From NCBI GenBank assembly GCA_946499505.1, contig CAMMSL010000010.1, positions 25,817 to 89,816 on the forward strand: 64,000 nucleotides of DNA, read 5' to 3'. Below are positions 50,190 to 59,102 of the stretch, piece by piece (the stretch's first letter is position 1; each line of letters begins with the position of its first letter). Position numbers and translations under genes: made by a program. Origin of the DNA: an uncultured Lachnoclostridium sp. (lineage in GTDB: Bacteria; Bacillota; Clostridia; Lachnospirales; Lachnospiraceae). The notes below the pieces were generated by a model. It ran no database searches. It saw only the letters and a list, made by a program, of their open reading frames with translations, and had not been told where the DNA came from.

Positions 50190-50870
50190 TAAAAGCGATT
50201 TTTTTTGACGTAGATGGCACTCTTCTCTCTCATACAACAAAGAGTATCTCTCAGGACACGGTGCAGGCTCTCAGAATTTTACAGGATCAGGGAATCATGA
50301 TTTTTATGGCGACAGGAAGACATTCTACGGAACTGAAAAAGCTTCCAGTTCATGATATAAGATTCGATGGATATATTACTTTAAACGGGCAATTGTGTCT
50401 GGACAATCGGGGAAATGTGATATACGGAGCGCCTTTTAATGAGAGCATAACGGATAAGCTGCTCTCTGCTTTTTGCGAGAGACGATATCCTCTTGCTCTG
50501 GTAGAGGCAGACAGAATTTATATCAATTATGTGAACAATACGGTGCGTAAGGCGCAGCAAAGCATATCGACTCCCGTACCGGAGATCAGTACATATAAAG
50601 GGGGTCAGATATATCAGGCGACCGCTTTTCTGATACGGCAGGAAGAGGCAGAAGCTGAGAAATTTATTCCTTCCGGATGCAGGTTTGCCAGATGGTGTGA
50701 TAATGGCATTTGGAGATGCAGAAAATGATATCGATATGCTTAAGACCGCAGAAATCGGAGTTGCTATGGGAAATGCCGAAGAGTGCGTCAGGAAATGTGC
50801 TGATTATGTGACAAGTGATGTGGATAACGGCGGGATTGTAAAAGCGCTGAGATATTTTCATTTAATATAG
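50186..50870 (+). pseudogene. HAD-superfamily (Cof-type) phosphatase with internal deletion and frameshift
   Basis: The first frame (GTG 50186, GGGGG upstream) has motif I DVDGTLL and a Cof-type cap, and runs to GCRFARW, then changes to unrelated residues and stops at 50728. A second frame from about 50685 carries the end of the family: GVIMAFGDAENDIDMLKTAEIGVAMGNA (motif IV) and stops at 50870. In intact relatives about 30-40 residues containing the conserved lysine lie between these parts. So an internal deletion with a frame change has broken the gene; it should be inactive. Confidence 0.75.
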
Positions 50871-50942
50871 GGGATGTATATGGGGACAAGCTACAGGTCA
50901 ATGCCAATTGTCTGTATCGTAAAGAAAAGGAGGAAAAGTAAT

Positions 50943-51530
50943 ATGAATACACCGCGTCTTGAGACGGAAAGGCTGATATTAAGGAAGTTTACCGAAGACA
51001 ATCTGGAAGCGTTGTATTACATTCACAGTGATGAGGAAGTGAACAGGTTTCTTCCGTGGTTTCCGTTGAGGAATATGGAAGATGCCAGAGTATTTTACGA
51101 AGAACAGCTCGTGAGCAGATACAGGGAAGAAAGGGCGTATAATTATGCCGTCTGCATGAAAGAAAATGATTATCCTGTCGGGTATGTCAATGTCAGTATG
51201 GATGACAGCTATGATTTCGGTTATGGTCTGCGAAGGGAGTTCTGGCACCGGGGAATCATCACGGAAGCCGGGAAAGCAGTTATCGAACAGTTGTTGAGAG
51301 ACGGAATTCCTTATATTACAGCGACTCATGATGTAAATAATCCGAGGAGCGGCAGCGTGATGAAGCGTCTCGGGATGAAATACAGGTATTCGTATCAAGA
51401 ACAGTGGCAGCCTAAAAACATTCAGGTCATATTTCGGATGTATCAGCTCAATCTTGACGGTAATGAAAGCAGGATTTATCAAAGATACTGGAACAAATCG
51501 GAGGTTCATTTTATTGAAAGAGATATATAA
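50943..51530 (+). CDS. GNAT family N-acetyltransferase, RimJ/RimL-like
   Basis: A 195-residue acetyltransferase of the ribosomal-protein type: start TPRLETERLILRKF, then VGYVNVSM, FGYGLRREFWHRGIITEAGKAVIEQ and the C-terminal ATHDVNNPRSGSVMKRLGM. It resembles the RimJ/L group, which acetylates protein N-termini or other amines. ATG 50943 follows AAAGGAGG; a longer upstream reading lacks one. Confidence 0.9.
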   Translation: MNTPRLETERLILRKFTEDNLEALYYIHSDEEVNRFLPWFPLRNMEDARVFYEEQLVSRYREERAYNYAVCMKENDYPVGYVNVSMDDSYDFGYGLRREFWHRGIITEAGKAVIEQLLRDGIPYITATHDVNNPRSGSVMKRLGMKYRYSYQEQWQPKNIQVIFRMYQLNLDGNESRIYQRYWNKSEVHFIERDI

Positions 51531-51566
51531 ATTTCAAAGAATACAGAAGAAGTTAAGGAGGAGCAT

Positions 51567-52169
51567 ATGGATTTCAGTAAGTTTAAATGGACAAGAGAAC
51601 CGGAAAGCTGCACGATAACAGACGAAACAGTGGAAATTGTTACAAAACCTCACACAGATCTGTGGCAGAGGACATATTATCATTTCCGCAATGATAATGC
51701 GCCCGTCTTTCAGATGGAGACAGAAGAAAAATATTTCAGTTTCATAGTAAAGACAGATTTTGCAGAGAGTCATCACAGATTTGACCAGTGCGGCATTGTC
51801 ATGTACCTGGACAGCGAGAACTGGCTGAAAGGATCTATTGAGTATGAGAATGAAGAGTATCAGCATCTCGGAAGTGTAGTGACAAATAACGGATACTCGG
51901 ACTGGGCGACAACGGTCATAGGTGCCAATGTAAAGTCCATGTGGTATCGCTTCAGCCGCAGGGAGGATGATTACTGCATCGAATGCTCTGAGGACGGCGT
52001 TTATTTTCATCAAATGCGCATCTGCCATATGCACAGAGGTGACGGGAAAATACAGTTCGGCATCTATGCCTGTTCTCCGGAAGACTCGTCATTCAAGGCG
52101 GTGTTCTCGCACATGGAGTTGACAGAGTGTCAGTGGAAAGCACATGACGGGCAGCAGCCGGATGAATGA
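51567..52169 (+). CDS. DUF1349 family protein
   Basis: A 200-residue soluble protein with the concanavalin-like DUF1349 pattern: WTREPESCTITDETVEI, TDLWQRTYYHFRNDNAPVF, DQCGIVMYLDSENWLKGSIEYE and FGIYACSPEDSSFKAVFSHMEL. Relatives bind or act on sugars, but the function is not established. AAGGAGGAG lies 5 bases before the ATG. Confidence 0.9.
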   Translation: MDFSKFKWTREPESCTITDETVEIVTKPHTDLWQRTYYHFRNDNAPVFQMETEEKYFSFIVKTDFAESHHRFDQCGIVMYLDSENWLKGSIEYENEEYQHLGSVVTNNGYSDWATTVIGANVKSMWYRFSRREDDYCIECSEDGVYFHQMRICHMHRGDGKIQFGIYACSPEDSSFKAVFSHMELTECQWKAHDGQQPDE

Positions 52170-52186
52170 TCGGGCGGTATGCAGAG

Positions 52187-52789
52187 ATGAAAAATAAAAG
52201 GAAATCGATACATAAGATTTTGATCGTGTTCGCGGCGCTGATCGTTATTTATATCGGAATAAATATTTATGACATCTGGTCTTTTAGTACAGTGGATCAG
52301 AAGTGCAGGGCGGATGTGGCTGTCATCCTTGGCGCAGCTGTATATGATGACGAGCCCTCTCCGGTGTACAGAGAGCGCATTAATCATGGCATTACACTGT
52401 ATAACGAGGGATATGTGGACAGAATTATCGTTACAGGTGGAGCACCTGAGGGTTCGGAAGTATCCGAGGCAGAGGTGGCGAAGTTATATCTTCTGGAGCA
52501 GGGAATCCCGGAAGCGGCAGTTCTCACAGAGAATACATCGACGATTACGCAGGAGAATCTTGAAAACTCAAGAGTGATCATGGATGAAAATAATTATGAG
52601 ACTGCAATCATCGTGAGCGACCCTCTGCACATGAAACGGGCAATGCTTCTGGCGGAGGATGCGGGGATCAAAGCATACAGTTCACCTACACCCTCTACGA
52701 GATACGTCAGCCTGCGTACAAAAATCCCGTTTCTTGCAAGAGAAACATTTTACTATATCGGATATCAGTGGTATCGATTATTTTTCTGA
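52187..52789 (+). CDS. YdcF/SanA-like DUF218 membrane protein
   Basis: About 200 residues. One N-terminal transmembrane helix is followed by the DUF218 domain: VAVILGAAVYDDEPSPVYRERINHG, IIVTGG, SEAEVAKLYLLEQGIP, ENTSTITQENLENS and IIVSDPLHMKRA. Family members such as ElyC and SanA affect envelope and lipid-carrier metabolism. The start is uncertain: ATG 52187 or ATG 52166 (which overlaps the DUF1349 stop); neither has a strong ribosome-binding site. Confidence 0.88.
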   Translation: MKNKRKSIHKILIVFAALIVIYIGINIYDIWSFSTVDQKCRADVAVILGAAVYDDEPSPVYRERINHGITLYNEGYVDRIIVTGGAPEGSEVSEAEVAKLYLLEQGIPEAAVLTENTSTITQENLENSRVIMDENNYETAIIVSDPLHMKRAMLLAEDAGIKAYSSPTPSTRYVSLRTKIPFLARETFYYIGYQWYRLFF

Positions 52790-52864
52790 GAAACCGTATA
52801 GCAGACATTTCTCAGAGGGTGCTATTACTATATAGAAATTAAATGATGAGAAGGAGTGCAGAAG

Positions 52865-53203
52865 ATGATCATAGAGGGAAATCAGAAAGAACTTGACGCA
52901 ATGAAAGAATTTCACAAAGGAAACCGTAAAGAAGGGCTCAGACTTCAGGAAGAATTCGCTGCCCAATTCAGGGAAGAGTATAAGGATAAAGATCACTGTC
53001 CCTGCAAGAAAGCCTGCCGTTATCACGGTAACTGCAAGGAGTGCGTAGCGATACACAGGGCGCATCAGGAGCATGTTCCAAACTGTATGAGGCCGCTGCT
53101 TAATAAAAAGATAAAGCTGCTTTCCGAGCTTACGGAACATACGATTGCAAATGAGATCGAACCGCCAAAGGAAGTGCTGAGAAAGGAATTTCAACAGGAT
53201 TAA
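52865..53203 (+). CDS. Small protein with a cysteine/histidine cluster
   Basis: A 112-residue protein. After a charged helix, the segment CPCKKACRYHGNCKEC followed by HRAHQEH.PNC holds six cysteines and several histidines, probably a zinc or iron-sulfur site. The pattern is like the short CPC-HG-C-EC proteins of Firmicutes whose function is unknown. AAGGAG is 8 bases before ATG 52865. Confidence 0.75.
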   Translation: MIIEGNQKELDAMKEFHKGNRKEGLRLQEEFAAQFREEYKDKDHCPCKKACRYHGNCKECVAIHRAHQEHVPNCMRPLLNKKIKLLSELTEHTIANEIEPPKEVLRKEFQQD

Positions 53204-53250
53204 ACGGTCAGATGAAAGATCTCTGACAGGCACGGAAAGAAGAAAGGCAT

Positions 53251-53790
53251 ATGAGAAAGCCAGTTTCGGCTATGAAAAATAAAACAAAGAGACTCTATCT
53301 GATCGGCGGGCCTATGGGCGTAGGCAAAACGACAGCCGGACAGCTTCTAAAAATAAAACTGGACAACTGTGTGTTTCTTGACGGCGACTGGTGCTGGGAT
53401 ATGAAACCGTTTCAGGTGACACCGGAAACAAAGAAAATGGTTATTGAGAATATATGTTTTCTGCTAAATAACTTTATCCGCTGTCCTGCATATGCAAATA
53501 TTATATTTTGCTGGGTGATGCATGAACAGACGATCATGGATAATATTATATCCCGGTTGAATACGGAGAACTGTAGTATTATAAAGATATCTCTCATCTG
53601 TACAGATAAAATGCTTCGGGAAAGACTGGAAAAGGATGTGGCGGACGGAGTCCGGAAATCAGACGTGATTCCGAGAGGTCTTGCCTATCTTCCTCTATAT
53701 TCAAAAGTAGGGAGTGTGAAAATAGATACATCGGAAAAAACACCAGAAGAGGTAGTGGAAGAGATTATAAACATGTCAGATAATGTTTAA
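53251..53790 (+). CDS. P-loop kinase-like ATPase
   Basis: A 179-residue protein with Walker A GGPMGVGKTT at about 22-31, a downstream FLDGDWCWD (the kinase Asp) and a lid-like RERLEKDVADGVRKSD. The size and order resemble small nucleotide or shikimate-type kinases, but no specific substrate can be named. AAAGGC precedes ATG 53251; a second ATG at residue 8 is also possible. Confidence 0.8.
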   Translation: MRKPVSAMKNKTKRLYLIGGPMGVGKTTAGQLLKIKLDNCVFLDGDWCWDMKPFQVTPETKKMVIENICFLLNNFIRCPAYANIIFCWVMHEQTIMDNIISRLNTENCSIIKISLICTDKMLRERLEKDVADGVRKSDVIPRGLAYLPLYSKVGSVKIDTSEKTPEEVVEEIINMSDNV

Positions 53791-53815
53791 ATTACGACGA
53801 GGAGAATGCAGGATT

Positions 53816-54427
53816 ATGAAGAAATTGATACTTGTATCTATGCTTTATCAGGTTACGGATCTGGTGCGGACAATCACACCGGAACTGGAAGGGAAAACTG
53901 TGACTTACATCCCTACAGCAGGTATTGCAGAAGACGTTGAAGGAATGGTTGAGGAGGAAACGGGTACTCTGGAAAGTCTCGGGCTGACAGTTGATGTACT
54001 TGAGGTTTCCACTGCTTCCCAAGAAGAAATAGTGGACAGTCTGAAGATGAATGACATCATTTTTGTTGGCGGTGGAAATACATTTTTCCTGTTACAGGAG
54101 TTAAGGCGTTCCGGCGCGGATCAGATACTGATCCGGGAAGTGGAAAAAGGAAAATTGTACATAGGAGAGTCGGCCGGATCGATTATAAGCTGCCCGGATA
54201 TCGGGTACTGTGCAGAGATGGACAGTCCGGAGAAAGCTCCTGATCTGATCGATTATGCCGGTTTGAATCTGGTGGATTTCTATATCGTGCCCCATATCGG
54301 AAACGCAGAGATGGGAGAAGCGGCGGAGAAAGCAGTTGAGAAATATAGTTCCGAACTTGAATTAAAAGCAATCACAGATGAACAGGTGATACTGGTGGAA
54401 GAGGGCAGAGTTGAGATTTTAGAGTGA
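53816..54427 (+). CDS. Peptidase S51 (dipeptidase E-like) family protein
   Basis: A 203-residue enzyme with the S51 fold: IIFVGGGNTFFLLQ, the nucleophile elbow GESAGSII near residue 118 and FYIVPHIG with the histidine. Relatives cleave Asp-X dipeptides or act as class I amidotransferase-like hydrolases; the substrate is not known. ATG 53816 lies after GAGGAGAATGCAGG. Confidence 0.88.
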   Translation: MKKLILVSMLYQVTDLVRTITPELEGKTVTYIPTAGIAEDVEGMVEEETGTLESLGLTVDVLEVSTASQEEIVDSLKMNDIIFVGGGNTFFLLQELRRSGADQILIREVEKGKLYIGESAGSIISCPDIGYCAEMDSPEKAPDLIDYAGLNLVDFYIVPHIGNAEMGEAAEKAVEKYSSELELKAITDEQVILVEEGRVEILE

Positions 54428-54478
54428 CCGTCTTGTCTTCGCTATACCAGGAATGTGCAGGAAAGGAGGGATTCTCGT

Positions 54479-55135
54479 ATGGCTACTGTGATTATGGCAT
54501 TGCTTTATGTCCTTGAGGGAACTATCCTGACGGTAACTGCATTTGTTACAGGGATAAAACATTCTGAATTTCCAGATGTCAGGGTCGGGTACCATGTGCG
54601 TGACGCAATGGAAAGTAAAGAAAAATGGAACGATGCGAATGTGATCGCAGGTCTGGTCAGTAGCGCTTTTGCAGTAATATTTTTTGCTGCGGCTATATTA
54701 GTGTATTGGAATAGAATTGACACAGATAGATCAATTGCACTTTTTTTCATCTTATCGGCGATTTCGATAGGTAGTGTGTTACTTATTCCGGCATATTTAT
54801 TAAAAGCGTCAGCTCGGTTAAGAAAGAAAGCTAAAACGGTCATAAGAAATATTCTAATAGTTATATTTGTTATCGCAGCAGCTTGGATTGGATGGCTGTG
54901 TGCATATTACAACACCAAAAATGCGGACAATCTTCCGACGTTAGAGAATTTGCAGACGGAAGATATGGACGATCTTGTCGGGTATCAACGCGGCCAGCTG
55001 ATCAGTGTATGGGATCAGCCGGATGATACGATCAGCATAGACCAGGATGTGTGGCGCCTGGAAGGAGAAGAGTATCTTCTTGTGACATATGGAATGGGCG
55101 GAAAGGTTAAAGAAGCTGAATTTGTAATTCCGTAG
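54479..55135 (+). CDS. SdpI-like membrane protein
   Basis: A 218-residue protein with about four hydrophobic helices. The segment RVGYHVRDAMESKEKWNDAN resembles the loop of SdpI family proteins (GYRT...M...E.W..AN). A soluble C-terminal domain of about 60 residues (DDLVGYQRGQLISVWDQPDDT) is added. SdpI gives immunity to a secreted killing peptide in Bacillus; this member has no toxin gene beside it. GGAAAGGAGGG precedes the ATG. Confidence 0.7.
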   Translation: MATVIMALLYVLEGTILTVTAFVTGIKHSEFPDVRVGYHVRDAMESKEKWNDANVIAGLVSSAFAVIFFAAAILVYWNRIDTDRSIALFFILSAISIGSVLLIPAYLLKASARLRKKAKTVIRNILIVIFVIAAAWIGWLCAYYNTKNADNLPTLENLQTEDMDDLVGYQRGQLISVWDQPDDTISIDQDVWRLEGEEYLLVTYGMGGKVKEAEFVIP

Positions 55136-55164
55136 TTGAAATATGTGGAGGGATAGATTGCGTT

Positions 55165-55671
55165 ATGGATCAGGAAAAGAACGAACAAGTTATAGAAGTG
55201 AAATTGGGTTCCGGGATAAGGAAAATAGATGACCTTCAGACTTTATTGAAAACATGCTTAGATCAGGGCTTCCCACTTGTCGCAATAAGCCGGGCAACGA
55301 AGCTTCCGGAGGCGGAACTGCAGGAATACCTGAGCGGCAGTCTGCCATCGGACTTTTCCAGGATAGAGTATCTTAATATATTTCTGATACTTCTGCTCCA
55401 TGAAAAGCCTGTATCGGATACATATTATCGAGACCTGATGGACGGGCTGACACATGTCTTTGAAATCCCGGAAGACACAATCGCCCGGTATGCCGGTGTG
55501 AGTATGGATGAACTGAACGCATTTGAAAACAGCGATAAGAGAGAGCATATCGAGAGATGTATCGCGCACCTTTTTGTTACGTTTATGAGGGATTCCAGAT
55601 TTACGTGTGAAGACGGACCATGGGTGATCGAAGGGTGCGGGGAAACGGAGCAGAAAGAAGAGAATCAATGA
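55165..55671 (+). CDS. Hypothetical helix-turn-helix-like protein
   Basis: A 168-residue soluble, acidic protein. The segment PLVAISRATKLPEAELQEYLSG looks like a helix-turn-helix, and a second possible one is ARYAGVSMDELNAFE. It may be a DNA-binding regulator, but no named family is recognised. The gene overlaps the next GNAT gene by 4 bases, so they are probably co-expressed. Confidence 0.65.
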   Translation: MDQEKNEQVIEVKLGSGIRKIDDLQTLLKTCLDQGFPLVAISRATKLPEAELQEYLSGSLPSDFSRIEYLNIFLILLLHEKPVSDTYYRDLMDGLTHVFEIPEDTIARYAGVSMDELNAFENSDKREHIERCIAHLFVTFMRDSRFTCEDGPWVIEGCGETEQKEENQ

Positions 55672-56162
55672 GACGAGACTTTATGGGTGAACTGAAAGAG
55701 ATCAGAGAAATCAAAGAGAATAAAAAGCAGTATTTAGATCTGCTCCTTCTGGCAGATGAGCAGGAGAACATGATTGACCGTTATCTTGAAAGGGGAACGA
55801 TGTATGTTCTGGATGACGATGGTATAAAAGCAGAGTGTGTCGTGACCGATGAAGGTGGCGGGATACTGGAGATCAAAAACCTTGCCGTTGCACCCGACAG
55901 TCAGAGATGCGGATATGGAAGAAGGATGATTCGCTTTCTTATAAATGCTTACAGCGGATGTTTTGACACTCTTCAGGTTGGCACGGGTGACAGTCCGTTG
56001 ACGATACCGTTTTATGAGAGCTGCGGATTTAAAAAATCACACGTGGTTAAGGGGTTTTTCACAGAGCACTATGACCATCCGATCTATGAGGGCGGGCATC
56101 AGCTTACAGATATGGTATATCTTAGGATGAGCCTGACCACAGAAAACAATCTGGAGAAATAA
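55668..56162 (+). CDS. GNAT family N-acetyltransferase
   Basis: A 164-residue acetyltransferase. The acetyl-CoA loop is VAPDSQRCGYGRRMIRFL near residue 78-95, followed by VGTGDSPLTIPFYESCGF. It resembles the small YvbK-like GNATs. ATG 55668 overlaps the previous stop (ATGA); an alternative start is ATG 55683. Substrate unknown. Confidence 0.85.
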   Translation: MRRDFMGELKEIREIKENKKQYLDLLLLADEQENMIDRYLERGTMYVLDDDGIKAECVVTDEGGGILEIKNLAVAPDSQRCGYGRRMIRFLINAYSGCFDTLQVGTGDSPLTIPFYESCGFKKSHVVKGFFTEHYDHPIYEGGHQLTDMVYLRMSLTTENNLEK

Positions 56163-56176
56163 GTTGGAGAATAGCC

Positions 56177-56614
56177 ATGAAATTACATTATAAAGGGAAA
56201 TATGACCTGAATCCGGAGTCTTTGCCGCATGGTGAACATAAGCCTGGAGCTGTCAGATTTAAAGAGGCAGAAGACACAAAAGAACTTGCGGTGATCGCAA
56301 ATGTTCTTTGCTTAGTGATCATGATCGTGCTGGCAATTTTGGTATTTGTTCGATGCAGACATTATATCGCGGGGAACATCTGGCAGATGCTTGTTGGAGC
56401 TCTGGCTTCACTGCTGCCGAATATTGTATTTGGATTTATTCCCTTTATTATCGGAATGGTTTATCCCCGCTGGCTGTTTCTGGCAATGCTGGGAGTCTGC
56501 GCGACAGGGATGGGCGCGGGTGATTATTATAATGTATACAATGCTTTGACACAGATGCCGAAAGGTGCAAGGACGTACCTGTATCAGTTTAATTCTTACT
56601 GGTATATGCCTTAA
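56177..56614 (+). CDS. DUF3267 zincin-like membrane protein lacking its HExxH segment
   Basis: A 145-residue membrane protein. The start KLHYKGKYDLNPESLP, the middle NIVFGFIPFIIGM and the end ALTQMPKGARTYL match DUF3267, a family of putative membrane zinc peptidases. In intact relatives a block of about 50 residues with an HExxH motif sits between the first helix pair and LLPNIVFGF. Here GALAS is joined directly to LLPNIVFGF, in frame, and no HExxH is present. The protein may therefore be inactive or have a non-catalytic role. TTGGAG lies before the ATG. Confidence 0.75.
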   Translation: MKLHYKGKYDLNPESLPHGEHKPGAVRFKEAEDTKELAVIANVLCLVIMIVLAILVFVRCRHYIAGNIWQMLVGALASLLPNIVFGFIPFIIGMVYPRWLFLAMLGVCATGMGAGDYYNVYNALTQMPKGARTYLYQFNSYWYMP

Positions 56615-56659
56615 GATAAGAGAAACCCGTCAGGTAAAATACTTCAAAGGAGAACAGTT

Positions 56660-58369
56660 ATGAAAGCGTATCAGTTAAAAGTATCAATCAAAAATGCACA
56701 TCCGCCGATCTGGCGCAGATGTATCGTTCCGGCAGGTATTACATTTTCTCAGCTCGGAGTGCTGTTAAATGAGATTATGGGTTGGAACGGATCGCATCTT
56801 TTTTCTTTTGATTTTCGAGATATTGGTGTGAGGATCGATGAAATGACAGATGATGACTGGGGATTTTGGGGAATGAATGTCGAAGAAGCAGCGGAGACTC
56901 TGATTGATCCATATATTGAGCAGTCGAAATGGTTTACATATATTTACGATTTTGGTGATAACTGGGAGCACAGGGTAGATGTCGAGTCTGTACTGACAAA
57001 CTTTGGAGATATGCATCCGGTTGTGGTAAAAGCAAAAGGCGCCTGTCCATTTGAGGACTGCGGCGGACTTTATGGATATTACCATATTCTTGAAGCACTG
57101 GAAGATCCGGCTCATGAAGAGTATGAGGATATTACAGAATGGGTGGAAAATACAAGTGACGGGGCAGAAAAATTTGATCCGGCATTCTACGATATGGACG
57201 GGATCAACCGTAAACTTGAGCGAATTTTTCCGATTCGATTTGTAAAGAAATTGGACACGTCCTGTGCGGCTGAACTTTATGAAAAATTCTTTATGAAAAG
57301 TGACGGATATTTGGAAGTTATACAGTCCGATGAAAATGAGGGAGATGAAGAGGCGGCCGATGCCGGCGGGAGGATAGAGGCAGGAATTGAAGACTGGCGG
57401 GCGTTGTATGAGGCAGCGACGGCAGTAAAGGAACTGAAACCGTGGGAGACTTTTTTTGACATGGATCTGATCACTCTGGACGGCGGATGGGAAGAGGAGG
57501 TCTATGTCAGCATACTTGGAAAAAATGGCAATTGTTACGGGATTACCATCTATGAAGGTCTGGACGGACTGAATGATTTTATGATGCTTGCATTTTCAGA
57601 GCAGATGAATATTCCCTCTGGTTTTGCGATGTCATGCCAAAATAATCTGACCTGTTACTGGGGAAACCGGGAGGAACTCTCGGCAGAACAGTACCGTATT
57701 GTCAAAGATCTGGGATATAAATTTCGCGGAAAGAATCAATGGCTGTATTTCCTGTCGTTTAAAAAAGGGTATTTCCCCTACAATATGGATCAGGATGAAG
57801 TACGCCGCATGACAGATTATCTTACTCTTCTAAAAGAGGCGATCGGTTATTATCGAGATAAACAGGTGAAAGTAAGATTTGATGAAGAAGAAACTTATTA
57901 CTATACTACGGACGGAAAGAACGTGACTGGCGAGGCGCATCCACTGCCATTTACAGGACATAATTTCCCTGTACTTAATCTGACAGATGAGGAAGTCCTG
58001 GAAGAGATAAGAACGGCGGACAAATGCGCAGTAGTACTCGAAGCAGATATCGTGTCTCTGAATTCATCAGTTCAGGATGAAAAGTATGACCGTCCCGCAA
58101 ATCCATATCTTTGCCTGCTTGCAGAGGCCCGCTCCGGCTTGATGCTTGCGGCAGAGATGTCAGGGCCTGAAGAGGATGAAAAGATTGTTCTTGCGGAAAC
58201 GTTGCTTTCCTTCATAGCGAAGGCGGGTGCACCTGAAGAAGTACGGGTAAGGAACGTGCTCATCGAAGCTGTTCTGGAGCAGATATGCAAAGAGGCCGGA
58301 ATAAAGCTCAGAAGAGTGAAAAGACTGCATAGCGTGGAAGAATTCATGAAGGAAATGAGAAAGTTTTAG
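56660..58369 (+). CDS. pRiA4b ORF-3-like protein with large C-terminal extension
   Basis: A 569-residue cytosolic protein. Residues about 1-185 are the plasmid pRiA4b ORF-3-like domain: YQLKVSIKNAHPPIWRR, FTYIYDFGDNWEHRV and EDCGGLYGYYHILEAL. The remaining 380 residues form two further blocks: one with DWRALYEAATAVKELKPWE and ECGRE-like acidic strands, and one with LPFTGHNFPVLNLTDEEV. The extension occurs in other Firmicute proteins but its role is unknown. AAAGGAGAAC precedes the ATG. Confidence 0.8.
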   Translation: MKAYQLKVSIKNAHPPIWRRCIVPAGITFSQLGVLLNEIMGWNGSHLFSFDFRDIGVRIDEMTDDDWGFWGMNVEEAAETLIDPYIEQSKWFTYIYDFGDNWEHRVDVESVLTNFGDMHPVVVKAKGACPFEDCGGLYGYYHILEALEDPAHEEYEDITEWVENTSDGAEKFDPAFYDMDGINRKLERIFPIRFVKKLDTSCAAELYEKFFMKSDGYLEVIQSDENEGDEEAADAGGRIEAGIEDWRALYEAATAVKELKPWETFFDMDLITLDGGWEEEVYVSILGKNGNCYGITIYEGLDGLNDFMMLAFSEQMNIPSGFAMSCQNNLTCYWGNREELSAEQYRIVKDLGYKFRGKNQWLYFLSFKKGYFPYNMDQDEVRRMTDYLTLLKEAIGYYRDKQVKVRFDEEETYYYTTDGKNVTGEAHPLPFTGHNFPVLNLTDEEVLEEIRTADKCAVVLEADIVSLNSSVQDEKYDRPANPYLCLLAEARSGLMLAAEMSGPEEDEKIVLAETLLSFIAKAGAPEEVRVRNVLIEAVLEQICKEAGIKLRRVKRLHSVEEFMKEMRKF

Positions 58370-58385
58370 GAAAGGGGTAAAATTT

Positions 58386-59087
58386 ATGGACGAATTACGT
58401 AAGGATCAAATGGAAGAACGCACAGGTGAAACAGGGGAAAACATCAGGGAAATGGAATTCCCCGTTGATCAACCGGAACAAATTGTGAAAAAGCCGTCGG
58501 TAAATATCCCGCTGCTCGCAAAATGGATTGGTGTATTGTTCTGGCTTATTATTGCGGCAAATATTGCAAGTTTATTTACCAGTGAAAATGTGACAAATGC
58601 GGTGCCTTCACTTGCGTTTGCCGGACAGATTCTGAATATTGTGACAACCGCTGCCTATGGTGTGATTCTACTGAAGATCGCATCAGAAAGCATATACTAC
58701 CGTAATTCTGCAATCTGCTGTTTTATTACTGCGGTGGTCGCTGTTGCAATGATACCGGTATCGGACGACACAGATTTGGCATTGGCGATTCCTGTTGTTA
58801 TTGTCTCGGTTGTAGTAAGTATGATCGGAGAATACTATGAGTATAAAGGGCACACAGATGTCTTGAACGATGTGTCCCCGGCACTTTCGGAAAAATGGAT
58901 CAGGCTGTGGAAATGGTATATGGGTACATTTTTGGGAATTATCGGAGGAACAGTACTTGCCGTCATGATACCTCTGATCGGGATGATCATAGTTCTGGGG
59001 GCTGCTATCGGAACGATGGTTGTAAGTGTGGTGAAGATTGTGTATATCTATAAAACTGCAAAAGCGTTTCGAAACTATCCGATATAG
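58386..59087 (+). CDS. Multi-pass membrane protein of unknown function
   Basis: A 233-residue protein: a charged soluble N-terminus of about 40 residues, then six hydrophobic helices. No transporter or enzyme motif is visible. GAAAGGGG is 8 bases before the ATG. It lies between the pRiA4b-like gene and the broken AlkD gene, in the same direction. Confidence 0.7.
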   Translation: MDELRKDQMEERTGETGENIREMEFPVDQPEQIVKKPSVNIPLLAKWIGVLFWLIIAANIASLFTSENVTNAVPSLAFAGQILNIVTTAAYGVILLKIASESIYYRNSAICCFITAVVAVAMIPVSDDTDLALAIPVVIVSVVVSMIGEYYEYKGHTDVLNDVSPALSEKWIRLWKWYMGTFLGIIGGTVLAVMIPLIGMIIVLGAAIGTMVVSVVKIVYIYKTAKAFRNYPI

Positions 59088-59102
59088 ATAGAAGGAAATC
59101 AT

